From assembly GCA_018902755.1 (NCBI GenBank), contig JAHIQI010000037.1:1-64000 (forward strand): a stretch of DNA of 64,000 nt. The letters run 5' to 3'. Of the stretch, positions 1-7,297 are shown in pieces (the stretch's first letter is position 1; each line of letters opens with the position of its first letter). This DNA comes from Pseudomonadota bacterium. Lineage in GTDB: Bacteria > Desulfobacterota > Desulfarculia > Desulfarculales > Desulfarculaceae. Made by a program: the position numbers and the translations under genes. The notes beneath the pieces were generated by a model. It worked only from the letters and a program-made list of their open reading frames with translations, was not told the DNA's origin and searched no databases.

Positions 1-1
1 A

Positions 2-37
2 TACTCCGCCTTGACCAAGGAGGAGCAAGAGGCTTAA
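2..37 (+). pseudogene. C-terminal tail of an unidentified reading frame
   Basis: One open frame enters from the left edge and ends at a TAA at 35-37, giving the tail YSALTKEEQEA. The piece is too short to assign. Because IS21-type repeats follow immediately, it may be the tail of a transposition gene lying left of the window, but this is a guess from context only. Confidence 0.25.
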
Positions 38-70
38 ATCAAAATACCAGCGTCGCTTCGCTCCGACCAA

Positions 71-142
71 GTGGCCGCAATGCCCCGGAACGGGTGGCCG
101 CTTTCAGCCGGATCAGGTGGCCGGAATCACCGGAATGCGCAA
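71..142. repeat. Three imperfect GTGGCCG...CCGGAA repeats (IS21-type end)
   Basis: Three tandem imperfect repeats start at about 71, 94 and 117. Each begins GTGGCCG and ends in a CCGGA-type core; the last ends CCGGAATGCGCA. Arrays of this form are typical of the multiple terminal repeats of one IS21 subgroup. The array is cut off at about 141 by an IS3-type fragment, so it is probably the end of an otherwise lost element. Confidence 0.5.
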
Positions 143-355
143 CCCCCCATGGAGAGCTGGTTTCACACCCTTAAAACTGAATTGGTGAATCACCGGGACT
201 ATCTCACCCGTGTGCAGGCCAAGGCCGATATCTTTGAGTACATCGAGGTTTTCTATAACCGCAGCCGGAGACATTCGGGCCTGGGGTACATGACCCCGGC
301 CCAATATGAAATGGTCAAGATGGCTGCTTAACCATGTGTCCACTAAATCGGGGGA
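141..355 (+). pseudogene. IS3-family transposase OrfB, C-terminal remnant
   Basis: From about 141 to the stop at 329-331 the frame encodes the end of an IS3-family (IS150-like) integrase-core transposase. It has the NPPMES start of the conserved block, HTLKTEL, the FEYIEVFYN segment and the RRHSGLGYMTP motif that follows the catalytic glutamate region. Everything upstream, including the first two acidic catalytic residues and OrfA, is missing. The sequence after the stop (about 332-355) looks like an IS3 right end. The fragment is fused on the left to IS21-type repeats and on the right to the middle of an istA gene, so it is a dead relic inside a mosaic. Confidence 0.75.
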
Positions 356-358
356 AGA

Positions 359-1189
359 TCACCGGTGTTTTGCACCCCCGGCGCGGCCTGGGAGAAAGGT
401 CAGGTGGAAAACCAGGTGGGTCTGGTGCGCCGCCGCTTTTTCACTCCCCGGCCCAAGGCCAAGGATCTTGCCGAGCTTAACCGCTGGCTACGGGACCAAT
501 GCGTGGCCTGGGCCATGGGCCGCAGGCACCCCAGCATTCCCGGCAAGACGGTGTGGGAGGTTTTTGAGCAGGAGCGGGAGCACCTGATCAAGGTGGGGCG
601 TCCCTTTGACGGCTACTCAGAGGAAAACGCCCGGGTGTCCAGCTACAGCCTGGTGAGCTTTGACCGCAATCGCTACAGCGTGGAGTGCACCCAGGTGGGC
701 AAGACGGTGCAGATCAAAGCCTATGCCGATCACGTCGTCATAGTGAGCCAGGGCCAGGTGGTGGGCCGTCACCAGCGGTACTTTGGCCGGGACAAGATGA
801 TCTTCGATCCCTGGCACTATCTGACGGTGCTGGAGAGAAAGCCGGGCGCCCTGCGCAATGGTGCCCCCTTTATGGACTGGGAGCTGCCCCGCCCCCTGGA
901 AAGGGTGAAATCTTATCTGAAAAGGTTTTCCGATTGGGACCGCCAGTTTATGTCCATTCTGGCCGCGGTGCCCAGCCATGGCCTGGAAGCGGTGGCCGCG
1001 GCCTGCCGGGAGGCCTTGGCCCAGAAGGCAGTGAGCCAGGAGATCATCCTAAACATCCTGCATCGCTCCCAGGACCAGGATGACCATCCCCGCCTGGAGC
1101 TTCCCGGCCATCTGATCCTCAAGCACGAGCCGGTGGCCGATTGTGGCCGGTACGACCTCCTGCGCCTGGAGGCCCGCCATGACGCGTAA
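359..1189 (+). pseudogene. istA: IS21-family transposase IstA, N-terminally truncated
   Basis: This is the C-terminal ~275 residues of an IstA transposase. It starts just before the EKGQVENQVG block that carries the last catalytic glutamate of the DDE triad, and continues through the C-terminal domain to a TAA at 1187-1189. The N-terminal helix-turn-helix and both catalytic aspartates are missing; the break coincides with the IS3 right-end fragment. The reading frame is otherwise undamaged. It overlaps istB by 11 nt, the normal IS21 arrangement. Without its catalytic core it cannot act as a transposase. Confidence 0.85.
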
Positions 1190-1907
1190 GGATGTGATGC
1201 AGGCCATGAAGCGGCTGAGGCTCAATGGCATGCAGTCCATCTATCCCGAGCTGCTGCCCGAGGGGATCAAGAACCGCTGGGGGCCGGAGAGGATTTTGCT
1301 GGAGCTTTTGCAGGCCGAGGAGGCCGAAAGGCGCCTGCGCTCCATCCGCTACCGTCTCTCCCAGGCCAAATTTCCCATGGGCAAGGACCTGGACAGCTTC
1401 GATTTTAAAGACTCACCGGTCAATGAAGAGCACATCCGCCACCTTTACCAGGGCAGTTTCGTGAGCGACCGCCGTAATCTGATCTTCATCGGAGGCACCG
1501 GTAGCGGCAAGACCCACTTGGCCATCGCCATCGCCCGCCAGGCGGTCAAGGAGTGCTGCAAGGGGCGTTTCTATAACCTGGTGGACCTGGCCAATGATCT
1601 GGAGAGGGAAAAACTGGAGGGCCAAGGCGGCAAGCTGGCCGAAAAGCTGGCCCGCATGGATCTGGTGGTGCTGGACGAACTGGGCTATCTGCCCTTTTCC
1701 AAGAACAGCGGCCAGCTCATCTTCCACTTGGTGTCCAAGCTCTACGAGCGGACCTCCATCATCATCACCACCAATCTGGCCTTTGGGGAGTGGACCCAGG
1801 TCTTCCACTGCGCCAAGATGACTACCGCCCTCTTGGATCGCCTGACCCATCACTGCGACATCATCGAAACCGGAAACGAAAGCTGGAGGCTTAAGAGCAG
1901 GTCCTGA
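1179..1907 (+). CDS. istB: IS21-family ATP-binding helper protein IstB
   Basis: IstB is the AAA+ helper ATPase that assists IstA in target selection and strand transfer. The frame looks complete at 242 residues, the usual size. It has an N-terminal helical region (MKRLRLNGM), Walker A GGTGSGKTH near residue 104, Walker B (LVVLDELGYLPF) and the sensor segment IIITTNLAFGEW. The ATG at 1179 is chosen because it gives the standard overlap with the istA stop and matches the family N-terminus. A G/C-rich hairpin (1929-1943) and IS21 terminal repeats follow. The gene is intact but its partner istA is truncated, so the element is probably immobile by itself. Confidence 0.9.
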   Translation: MTRKDVMQAMKRLRLNGMQSIYPELLPEGIKNRWGPERILLELLQAEEAERRLRSIRYRLSQAKFPMGKDLDSFDFKDSPVNEEHIRHLYQGSFVSDRRNLIFIGGTGSGKTHLAIAIARQAVKECCKGRFYNLVDLANDLEREKLEGQGGKLAEKLARMDLVVLDELGYLPFSKNSGQLIFHLVSKLYERTSIIITTNLAFGEWTQVFHCAKMTTALLDRLTHHCDIIETGNESWRLKSRS

Positions 1908-1928
1908 CCGGGGACCCCAAACACAAAA

Positions 1929-1943
1929 GCCCCCAACGGGGGC
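1929..1943 (+). terminator. Hairpin after istB
   Basis: A perfect 6-bp stem (GCCCCC / GGGGGC, loop AAC) lies 22 nt after the istB stop. There is no clear T tract, so it may be a weak terminator or a structural part of the IS end. Confidence 0.4.
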
Positions 1944-1963
1944 CAAACTACTACGCAGAGAGG

Positions 1964-2014
1964 TGGGTCAATTTTCAACGCCTACCCCGGGTCAACTTTT
2001 AATGCCGATTGACA
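1964..2014. repeat. IS21 right-end terminal repeats
   Basis: Two related repeats, GGGTCAATTTTCAACG at about 1965-1980 and GGGTCAACTTTTAATG from 1989, run to a terminal GATTGACA at 2007-2014. This is the layout expected at an IS21-family right end and fixes the right boundary of the truncated element. Confidence 0.65.
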
Positions 2015-2303
2015 AGCGGCGGAGGCGCATATCGCCCCCAAACCCGCCCTCAGAGGCGGGCACGGGGCGTGGGCGGGCTATCATCGGCCCGAAACTGAAG
2101 CCCCGACCCCGCGGAAGGCAATAAATCAAAGCGAAAACAGAGGACTCCTACCTGCTTCGCCTTTATGCAATGGTTTCCCTATGGTTAAGTGGTCCTTTTG
2201 CTAAAACCATCTTAACCGGAAGGCCATGACTCCTTCATTTAGGTCCCTAACCTGTCAACGCTTTTCTCGACTAGGGCATATTAGGGGAGAAGGTCAATGT
2301 TCC
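2015..2303. other. Intergenic stretch with no recognisable gene
   Basis: I see no convincing gene or RNA here. There is a perfect 6-bp hairpin (CCCGCC, loop CTCAGA, GGCGGG) at 2043-2060, and the base composition shifts from GC-rich to AT-richer at about 2110. This is probably the old junction between the IS21 element and the DNA that carries the kinase-like gene. Confidence 0.5.
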
Positions 2304-3032
2304 CTACCCTTTGCGGCGCCTGATGAATGGTGGTCTTGCAAGCTCCTTCTCGGCTTCTCCCATTGCATTAATGATCTTCGACTCTAAATCTGGAATATCC
2401 AGATGATCTGCCACCGCTTTCTGTGTCAAAGAAAGTTCCCTACATTTTTCAAGTACCTCGGGGCTATTATTAAATTCATTAGCTTCAACAGCAAAGGCAA
2501 TCATTTTTACGGCAGTTTCCAGTGACATTGTGTTGGTATTAATAACGAGATCATAAAGACTTATATCATCCCAATCCTCATTAAATAAGGCACGGACATA
2601 ACCGAATCTGTCACGATCGCTTTGTATAATGATCTGATTTGCTTTTTCCTCAGTGCAGCCCATCTCATCTTTGATTCGGCTTAATCTTGTCGGATGCGAT
2701 GCAATGATTCTTACGCGCAAAGCTTTTGGAAAATCTCGTAATATGGCTTGCCCGCCTCGACCAAGAATCACAACATTATCTTTGGCTATAAGTTCGTAAA
2801 TGGCCGATTTGATTAAATGGGAAAACTTTATTTTATGTAACGAAATAGATTGCCAAATAGAAGGTTTTTTTTCATCAAATTTATCGAAATCAAATAGGGA
2901 AAACCCCTTCTCTGAAATAACATGACTTATTTTAGTTTTTTCGATGTACTTGTAGCCGAGCCTATCGGAGACCGCCTTAGCTATTTCATCTCCAAGGCTT
3001 CCAATCTGTCTAGAAATTATGACAATAGCCAT
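2304..3032 (-). CDS. Cytidylate-kinase-like protein
   Basis: The 242-residue protein matches the cytidylate kinase-like family (a P-loop nucleotide kinase fold). It opens with IVIISRQIGSLGDEIAKAVS, where the family's variant phosphate-binding loop lies, followed by LGYKYIEK. A GRGG segment (VVILGRGGQAIL), the arginine-rich SHPTRLSRI lid-like region and the SDRDRFGY motif come later. The substrate of this family is generally unproven, so CMP phosphorylation is only suggested. The gene is AT-rich with unusual codon use compared with the metabolic genes to the right, and it lies between mobile-element debris, which points to transfer. Its ATG overlaps the stop of a small upstream ORF (TGATG), implying translational coupling. 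Confidence 0.75.
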   Translation of the reverse strand: MAIVIISRQIGSLGDEIAKAVSDRLGYKYIEKTKISHVISEKGFSLFDFDKFDEKKPSIWQSISLHKIKFSHLIKSAIYELIAKDNVVILGRGGQAILRDFPKALRVRIIASHPTRLSRIKDEMGCTEEKANQIIIQSDRDRFGYVRALFNEDWDDISLYDLVINTNTMSLETAVKMIAFAVEANEFNNSPEVLEKCRELSLTQKAVADHLDIPDLESKIINAMGEAEKELARPPFIRRRKG

Positions 3033-3259
3033 CAGCCTACTCTCCCTTCTGTGATACTAGCCAGGATTGTACGGCACTCGCCGCGTTGCACCTCATTTTG
3101 ACCTTCAGAGGCTGGTGATACACCTAACTTTTTCATTTTACAGCATCCAAAGGCATCATTCCAGATTATTCGGCAGTCACCGTGCTTGACTATACTTTGA
3201 GCCTTTTGATGCCCCCGGCGAGCCCTGTCGCGCCGTTTGACCACATCCAAAGGCTTCAT
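3032..3259 (-). CDS. Small repeat-containing ORF upstream of the kinase-like gene
   Basis: A 75-codon ORF ends in a TGATG overlap with the kinase-like gene. The protein contains two diverged copies of a ~33-residue unit: KHGDCRII near residue 25 and QRGECRTIL near residue 58, each preceded by a basic, Gly-rich stretch. The DNA shows this directly as two ~100-nt imperfect direct repeats. I do not recognise the family. It may be a real leader peptide, or an accidental frame across a repeated non-coding element. Coupling to the kinase start is the main argument for translation. Confidence 0.35.
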   Translation of the reverse strand: MKPLDVVKRRDRARRGHQKAQSIVKHGDCRIIWNDAFGCCKMKKLGVSPASEGQNEVQRGECRTILASITEGRVG

Positions 3260-3260
3260 T
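3061..3260. repeat. Two ~100-nt imperfect direct repeats
   Basis: Units at 3061-3160 and 3161-3260 both begin with CCAG and a CGGCAsTC-like block and both end with CATCCAAAGGC(A/T)TCATT. Their middles are more diverged. The period is in frame on the minus strand and produces the duplicated protein unit of the small ORF there. Confidence 0.6.
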
Positions 3261-3454
3261 GACTACCATCCAAAACGATTTGTCGCTGAAAACACATCGG
3301 AGACCGCATTTTGCTTGGTTTTGGGCATAGAAACCCAGTTCACTTTCAGCTGTCAATCGACTTTTGAGCCTCTTCGTCGTTACGAGTGGAATTGGTGTAG
3401 TTGCGATGCCATGATTGGCCGATCCATTTGAGCCTGTTGCGGGAGTTGATCATC

Positions 3455-3705
3455 ATGGATGCCGGCGATCTTTTGGCCCTGGGCCTTGGCTTGCAGCCCC
3501 CCTGGAGGCTGGTGGGGTAGCGGGTGGACACCAGCAAGACGCCTCACGAGGTCTTTCTGGAGGTGACCGCCGACCGGGGAGCCGAGTACCCTGCCCGGTC
3601 TGTGGGGTGTTGTGCAAGGCCCACGACTTCCAGGAGTTCACCTGGCGCCATCTCAATCTTTTCCAGCATCACTGCTATGTCACCGCCCGACTGCCCAGGT
3701 GTTTG
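3455..3705 (+). pseudogene. ISL3-family transposase, N-terminal remnant
   Basis: The translation resembles the N-terminus of an ISL3-family transposase: a LxLGLQPPW-like start, then PCPVCG and a later HDFQEFTWRHLNLFQH segment, which form the N-terminal zinc-binding region. It is broken three ways. There is an in-frame TAG at 3518-3520, a one-base frameshift near 3591 between the EYP and CPVCG segments, and loss of the whole catalytic part where the IS110 element begins at about 3700-3715. Confidence 0.75.
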
Positions 3706-3715
3706 GAAACCGTAT

Positions 3716-4765
3716 TTACTGGCGGCTCTGAGCTCCATAAGCTGGGTTGTACACTTCACCGTTCTTCCATAGCCTGTGCGCCAAAATCAATAGTCTGCGG
3801 GCAAGCGCCACTACGGCGACTTTCCATCCTTTTTTCACGATCAGGATTTTGGCCCACTTTCGTAAGGCAGGCGTCAATCGGCGGCTCCTCAGCGCGGCCC
3901 AAGACGCTTGCACCATCAAATGACGTAGCGTGCTACTTCCTTCCCGAGTGATTCTTCCCCGTTGCTGAACGCCGCCGCTGTCACGGCTGCTTGGTACCAA
4001 GCCTCCGTAGCTGGCCACCTGGGCGCTGCGGGAAAGCCGATGAGGATCATCAAGATGACACAACACTACCAAGCTGACCAAAGGTCCAAACCCTGGAATC
4101 TCATCCAGAATTTCGGCCTCTGGCCAATCACCAAGCTCTGCCTGTACCATATGGTCAAGCTCTTCGACCCGTCTGCTCAGCTCAAGCCATACTTGGTGGT
4201 GGGTCAAAAGCAAGGGCTTCATCCAAATAGGGATCGTCGCCTGACTCAAAACCCTTTCCCGGGCGGCTTCCTTGGCCAAGTTCCCGTTTCTTGACCTCCC
4301 CGCCAACTGAACGCAGCATGCCTGGATGGCGTGAAGGCTGACCTGCCTCTGCTTGAGCACCGTTGGCCGGGTCCTAATCAGGCTGCGTGAACGCTGGGCC
4401 CGCTCACTTGGCGTCACGACCTGGCAGTGATCCAATATTCCGCAACGCAAACCGTCTGCCAGGGCCAGGGCATCATGACGATCATTCTTCTTGCGGCTCT
4501 GGGATATCAGCTTGAACTGCCGGGCATTGACTACCAGTGGGTTAATCCCGGCAGACCTGAACACCGAAACTGCCCACCAGGTCAGATTACCGGTCTCTAT
4601 GGCTATACGAATCCCTTCTCCAAGCCAAGCCTTTGCCAACTCCGAAAACGCCTCTTGGCTGGTGGCGATCTTAGCCCTCTTTACTATCCCCACTATCCCC
4701 CCGTCATCCTTCAGCGCGCAAAAGGTGCTTGATGATTTGTGAATGTCGATGTCAATATGGATCAT
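3716..4765 (-). CDS. IS110-family transposase
   Basis: This 349-residue transposase/recombinase appears complete. The N-terminal RuvC-like DEDD domain shows the first Asp in DIDIHKSS, a Glu in IAIETGNLTWWAV and the DRHDALALADG pair. The C-terminal domain (Transposase_20) has PGFGPLVSLVVLCHL, ASYGGLVP and the REGSSTLRHLMVQAS region containing the predicted serine nucleophile. No stop or frameshift is visible. Members of this family are guided by a structured bridge RNA made from the element's non-coding end; the sequence just upstream (4766 to about 4960) is the natural candidate. The element sits directly against a truncated ISL3 gene. Confidence 0.9.
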   Translation of the reverse strand: MIHIDIDIHKSSSTFCALKDDGGIVGIVKRAKIATSQEAFSELAKAWLGEGIRIAIETGNLTWWAVSVFRSAGINPLVVNARQFKLISQSRKKNDRHDALALADGLRCGILDHCQVVTPSERAQRSRSLIRTRPTVLKQRQVSLHAIQACCVQLAGRSRNGNLAKEAARERVLSQATIPIWMKPLLLTHHQVWLELSRRVEELDHMVQAELGDWPEAEILDEIPGFGPLVSLVVLCHLDDPHRLSRSAQVASYGGLVPSSRDSGGVQQRGRITREGSSTLRHLMVQASWAALRSRRLTPALRKWAKILIVKKGWKVAVVALARRLLILAHRLWKNGEVYNPAYGAQSRQ

Positions 4766-4960
4766 GGTCGTCCCTCCGGTTAAGTTTTCTCCTAACTATC
4801 GACCGTAGCAAACGGTCGGGCTGGGGAGACGGCCACGTTCATCCTATCTCTTGACTGAGGAAAGCAAGGTTAGGCTGACGCCGCTGTTTAGGAACTTCAT
4901 CAGCTTCAATTTGTGATGCTCATGCCCACCAAGGCCGCCGATTCTGGGGACTCTAAGTTG
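4766..4960 (-). ncRNA. Candidate IS110 left-end / bridge-RNA region
   Basis: This is the non-coding DNA between the IS110 start codon and the stop of the GrdB-like gene. In IS110-group elements the equivalent left-end segment is transcribed into the bridge RNA that specifies target and donor. On the minus strand it contains a perfect hairpin (CGACCG, 7-nt loop, CGGTCG) at about 4799-4817 and several weaker pairings. RNA identity and ends are inferred from position only; the element boundary has not been determined. Confidence 0.35.
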
Positions 4961-4965
4961 CGAAG

Positions 4966-6192
4966 CTATGCGAACACCTTTCGGCTGGCCTGGGATACAG
5001 GGATCAGTAGTCTGCTACCCACCAATCTGGTTTCTTTGTCTGGGCTTTGGCTCATTACTTCCCGCAACCGCAAAAAAACCTGCCCCGCCACGCACTGACC
5101 GAAAAACCAGTCGGTGAGACTGGCGCTGTCGGTCAGACCGCCGGGGAGGGTGGTTATGGCCTCCATGTATAGAGCCTTAATGTCTTCGCTGGCCAGCTTG
5201 ACCAGGGAAGCCAGACTTAGGTTGTTCATGGGGTTTGCAGGCAACTCGCCAACCAAAAAGCCAGCAAGCAGGCGGGCCGCTTCCTGGGGATCTAAACCGC
5301 TGGCGCCGTAAGTGGTGCGCCCGCGCTTCTTCTCGGCTTCCCGATGCCACACCGCCATCTGAATGACTTCTTGCAAAAAGGCCTGGCGCAGTCCTTCGCG
5401 GCTGTCCAGGTCCGTCTGCTTTCGGGGGAGGGAAATGGGACAAGCCAGCGGCCCGGCCTGCGTAGTGCTGACGGGCGCCTCTTCAGGAAAATCGACCAAA
5501 ACCGGTCCTGACGGTGCTTCCAGTAGGTTCAGAGCTGCCAGCAATACCCTTTTTTGAAAAGCGGGGTCATTGGGAACGCCCAAGGGGCGACCAAGTTCAA
5601 ATGGCACCCAGAGCGCCCTAGGTGGCTTGATCTTTTCGCTGTGCTCCCTGATCAGGCTTATCTGGGTGGTTGCCAGCCCTTCTCGTTCCAGGTAATGGCT
5701 CAGCCCGCCCACGGCGCGCGTGCAGTGGGGTCAGACGGGCACCAGCAAAACTGTGTCAACCCCATCACCCTTGAGTTGCCCTGCCACTTGCCGGGCGGCC
5801 TGCTCCATGGGGACCGGGTCAGTGGCGCCCATGAAGGAGTAGTGATAGGAGGCCAAGGACCGAATGGTTCCGTGTTCAGTCAGCTCGCGCAGACGGTCTA
5901 GGGGCAGGACCAAATTCAGGTCTTGCTGAAAGCCGCTGCGATCAAAATTGGTGGAGACATGGCTCATCACCAAATCACCCGCCGCCGCATCGCCTGGGAT
6001 AACTCTGTATTCCCCGGAGAAGCCTGTAAAAGGAATATCTCCGCGCATGTGCAAGCCAGCGGTTGAGATAGCGGCCAGGCGGCTTTCGGCTAACGGCGGT
6101 GGCTGGACCCAAGGTGTGTCCGCAAACTCGGGACAAGGCAGATTGACCAAGTTGGTGCCCAGGGCCTCCGGTAAGTCCTTTAATCGGGCCAT
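4966..6192 (-). CDS. GrdB-like reductase subunit, selenoprotein (in-frame TGA)
   Basis: Two open frames (6192-5731 and the same frame from 5730 to 4966) join through a TGA at 5731-5733 into one 408-residue protein. Residue 154 would be selenocysteine in the motif VLLVPV-U-PHC. This fits the glycine/sarcosine/betaine/D-proline reductase component B family, in which Sec or Cys occupies this site and performs reductive cleavage of a C-N bond. The segment before it (HVSTNFDRSGF, GDGVDTVLLVPV) and after it (TRAVGGLSHYLE) is continuous family sequence. The start ATG has a strong AAGGAGG site. The substrate is unknown and no GrdA, GrdC or GrdD is adjacent, so this is a stand-alone member. It lies in an IS-rich island. 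Confidence 0.8.
5695..5712 (-). promoter_or_regulatory. Candidate SECIS hairpin of the GrdB-like gene
   Basis: Starting 18 nt after the TGA, GTGGGC can pair with GCCAT across a 7-nt loop (GGGCTGA) with one bulged G. The distance suits a bacterial SECIS element. Other foldings of this GC-rich stretch are possible, so the exact hairpin is uncertain. Confidence 0.4.
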
Positions 6193-6279
6193 TTATGCCC
6201 TCCTTTTCAGCGAAGGCGATCGCTTGAGATACTGTCAGGTTTTCCGCGTATGCGCCATTCGCAGTTTAAACTTCCTGTA

Positions 6280-6472
6280 TCACTGTCCCACGGCTTGTAG
6301 CCGGTCGTCAAATATGGCGGCAAATTGGTTCATAGCCGAGGCTCACTCCCTATAGCCAGGTAAAGCAGCTTCGTGACGGTCTCGTCGTTGGGGAAGCGCC
6401 CTCCTGTTTTGACCGACTCACGCAGGCTGCGGTTCAAGCTCTCGATGGCATCATGGTGGTATTTTATGGCAC
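6280..6472 (-). pseudogene. IS256-family (Mutator) transposase, C-terminal remnant
   Basis: Minus-strand translation gives DAIESLNRSLRES, then GGRFPNDETVTKLLYLAI, and, after a frameshift, MNQFAAIFDDRL before a stop at 6280-6282. These match the C-terminal end of IS256-family transposases (the AIESLN, FPNDEAxLKLLYLAL and FxxRL blocks). The catalytic core upstream is missing and the frame is broken, so this is a dead fragment. Confidence 0.75.
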
Positions 6473-6627
6473 GTGACTGCCTCGGAATGAACGGAGCCAA
6501 CGGTTATACGTGCCATCTAGGAAGTGCATTTTGTGCCAGTTTGAAAATGCGTTCAGGCACCGTCTGCAACCTATACGCAACCAGTCAAATAAAGAAGGGA
6601 CTAGCCTTGCAGGCTAACCCCTCGGAA
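6473..6627. other. Short unassigned stretch before the tRNA fragment
   Basis: Nothing coding is recognised. Its end (about 6598-6625) has an imperfect hairpin, GGG-TAGCC / GGCTA-CCC, placed relative to the tRNA fragment just as the terminator lies after the intact tRNA-Asp at 20.6 kb. Confidence 0.4.
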
Positions 6628-6679
6628 TTACGTGGCGGGGACGACCGGACTCGAACCGGCGGCCTCCGGCGTGATAGGC
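6628..6679 (-). pseudogene. tRNA-Asp 3' fragment (possible attachment-site repeat)
   Basis: The 52 nt match the 3' part of the intact tRNA-Asp gene (20633-20684) at all but two positions. They run from 5 nt beyond the encoded CCA through the T arm and variable loop into the anticodon arm, then diverge abruptly. The D arm and 5' acceptor strand are absent, so it cannot form a tRNA. A 3'-end tRNA fragment in the same orientation as an intact copy is the pattern left by tRNA-targeting integrases. Confidence 0.75.
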
Positions 6680-6770
6680 TACGGTGAACCCTGGTGGTGA
6701 CTTACTCCCTTAACCCAATCCAGGTTTCAAGTCGGGATTTTGGGCTACAGTTGGTATCACCAATCGGGCC

Positions 6771-7280
6771 TCACCAGTTTTTAGGTCGCTGTTGGGCCTT
6801 GTAGGGCAGTTCGAAACGTTCGGAAATGGCATCCACGGCCAGGGCCGCCTGGGGCCCTGGCACCACACAGGACACACTGGAGATGCTGGTGCTGATGGCC
6901 TGGGGGCACACCCCCACCGAGGCCAGGGTGGTGAACATCACCCCGGGGATACGCGGCTTTTCCCTTAAATGGGGCCCGAACAGAGTGAGCACCGTCACGT
7001 CGGGTAGGTAGGTGATGACTCGGGCTTCCAGGTCGTGCTTGACTTCCTCTGCCACCACAAGAGCGTGGTCCAGGTCTTTACCCGCGATCACCAGCGACAG
7101 GTTGATGGCGTCTTCCTGGTCCTGGGCCGAAACCAAAAGCTCTACGTTGATGCCCTGAGCTGCCAGGGCGGCCATGATCACCCCTGGCCCGTCCATGATG
7201 TTAAAGGCCGAAAGAACCCTGAGCATGGAGCGGCCGTCACTCTGCATCAGGCCTCCGACCTTTAGCTTCTCCTCGGCCAT
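6771..7280 (-). CDS. ACT-domain protein
   Basis: The 169-residue protein carries ACT-type regulatory sequence: VLSAFNIMDGPGVIMAALAA followed by INVELLVSAQDQED, and later TLFGPHLREKPRIPGVMFTTLASVGV, resembling the paired ACT units of aspartokinases. ACT domains bind amino acids or other small ligands. It lies 17 nt downstream of a phenylacetate-CoA ligase-like gene in the same direction; this pairing recurs in anaerobes, so it may sense the ligase substrate or product. The ligand is unknown. Confidence 0.75.
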   Translation of the reverse strand: MAEEKLKVGGLMQSDGRSMLRVLSAFNIMDGPGVIMAALAAQGINVELLVSAQDQEDAINLSLVIAGKDLDHALVVAEEVKHDLEARVITYLPDVTVLTLFGPHLREKPRIPGVMFTTLASVGVCPQAISTSISSVSCVVPGPQAALAVDAISERFELPYKAQQRPKNW

Positions 7281-7297
7281 CTAGTTTGCCATCCGTC

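Noticed and set aside
3061..3260. CRISPR-like repeats
   Set aside because: Only two diverged ~100-nt units, no spacers of uniform size and no cas genes.
6474..6490. Sigma-54 promoter-like TGGCAC-N5-TGCC
   Set aside because: It lies at the edge of an IS256 remnant with no suitably placed gene; chance match is likely.
6628..6679. Second functional tRNA-Asp gene
   Set aside because: The D arm and 5' acceptor strand are missing and the anticodon loop has a substitution; only the 3' part is present.
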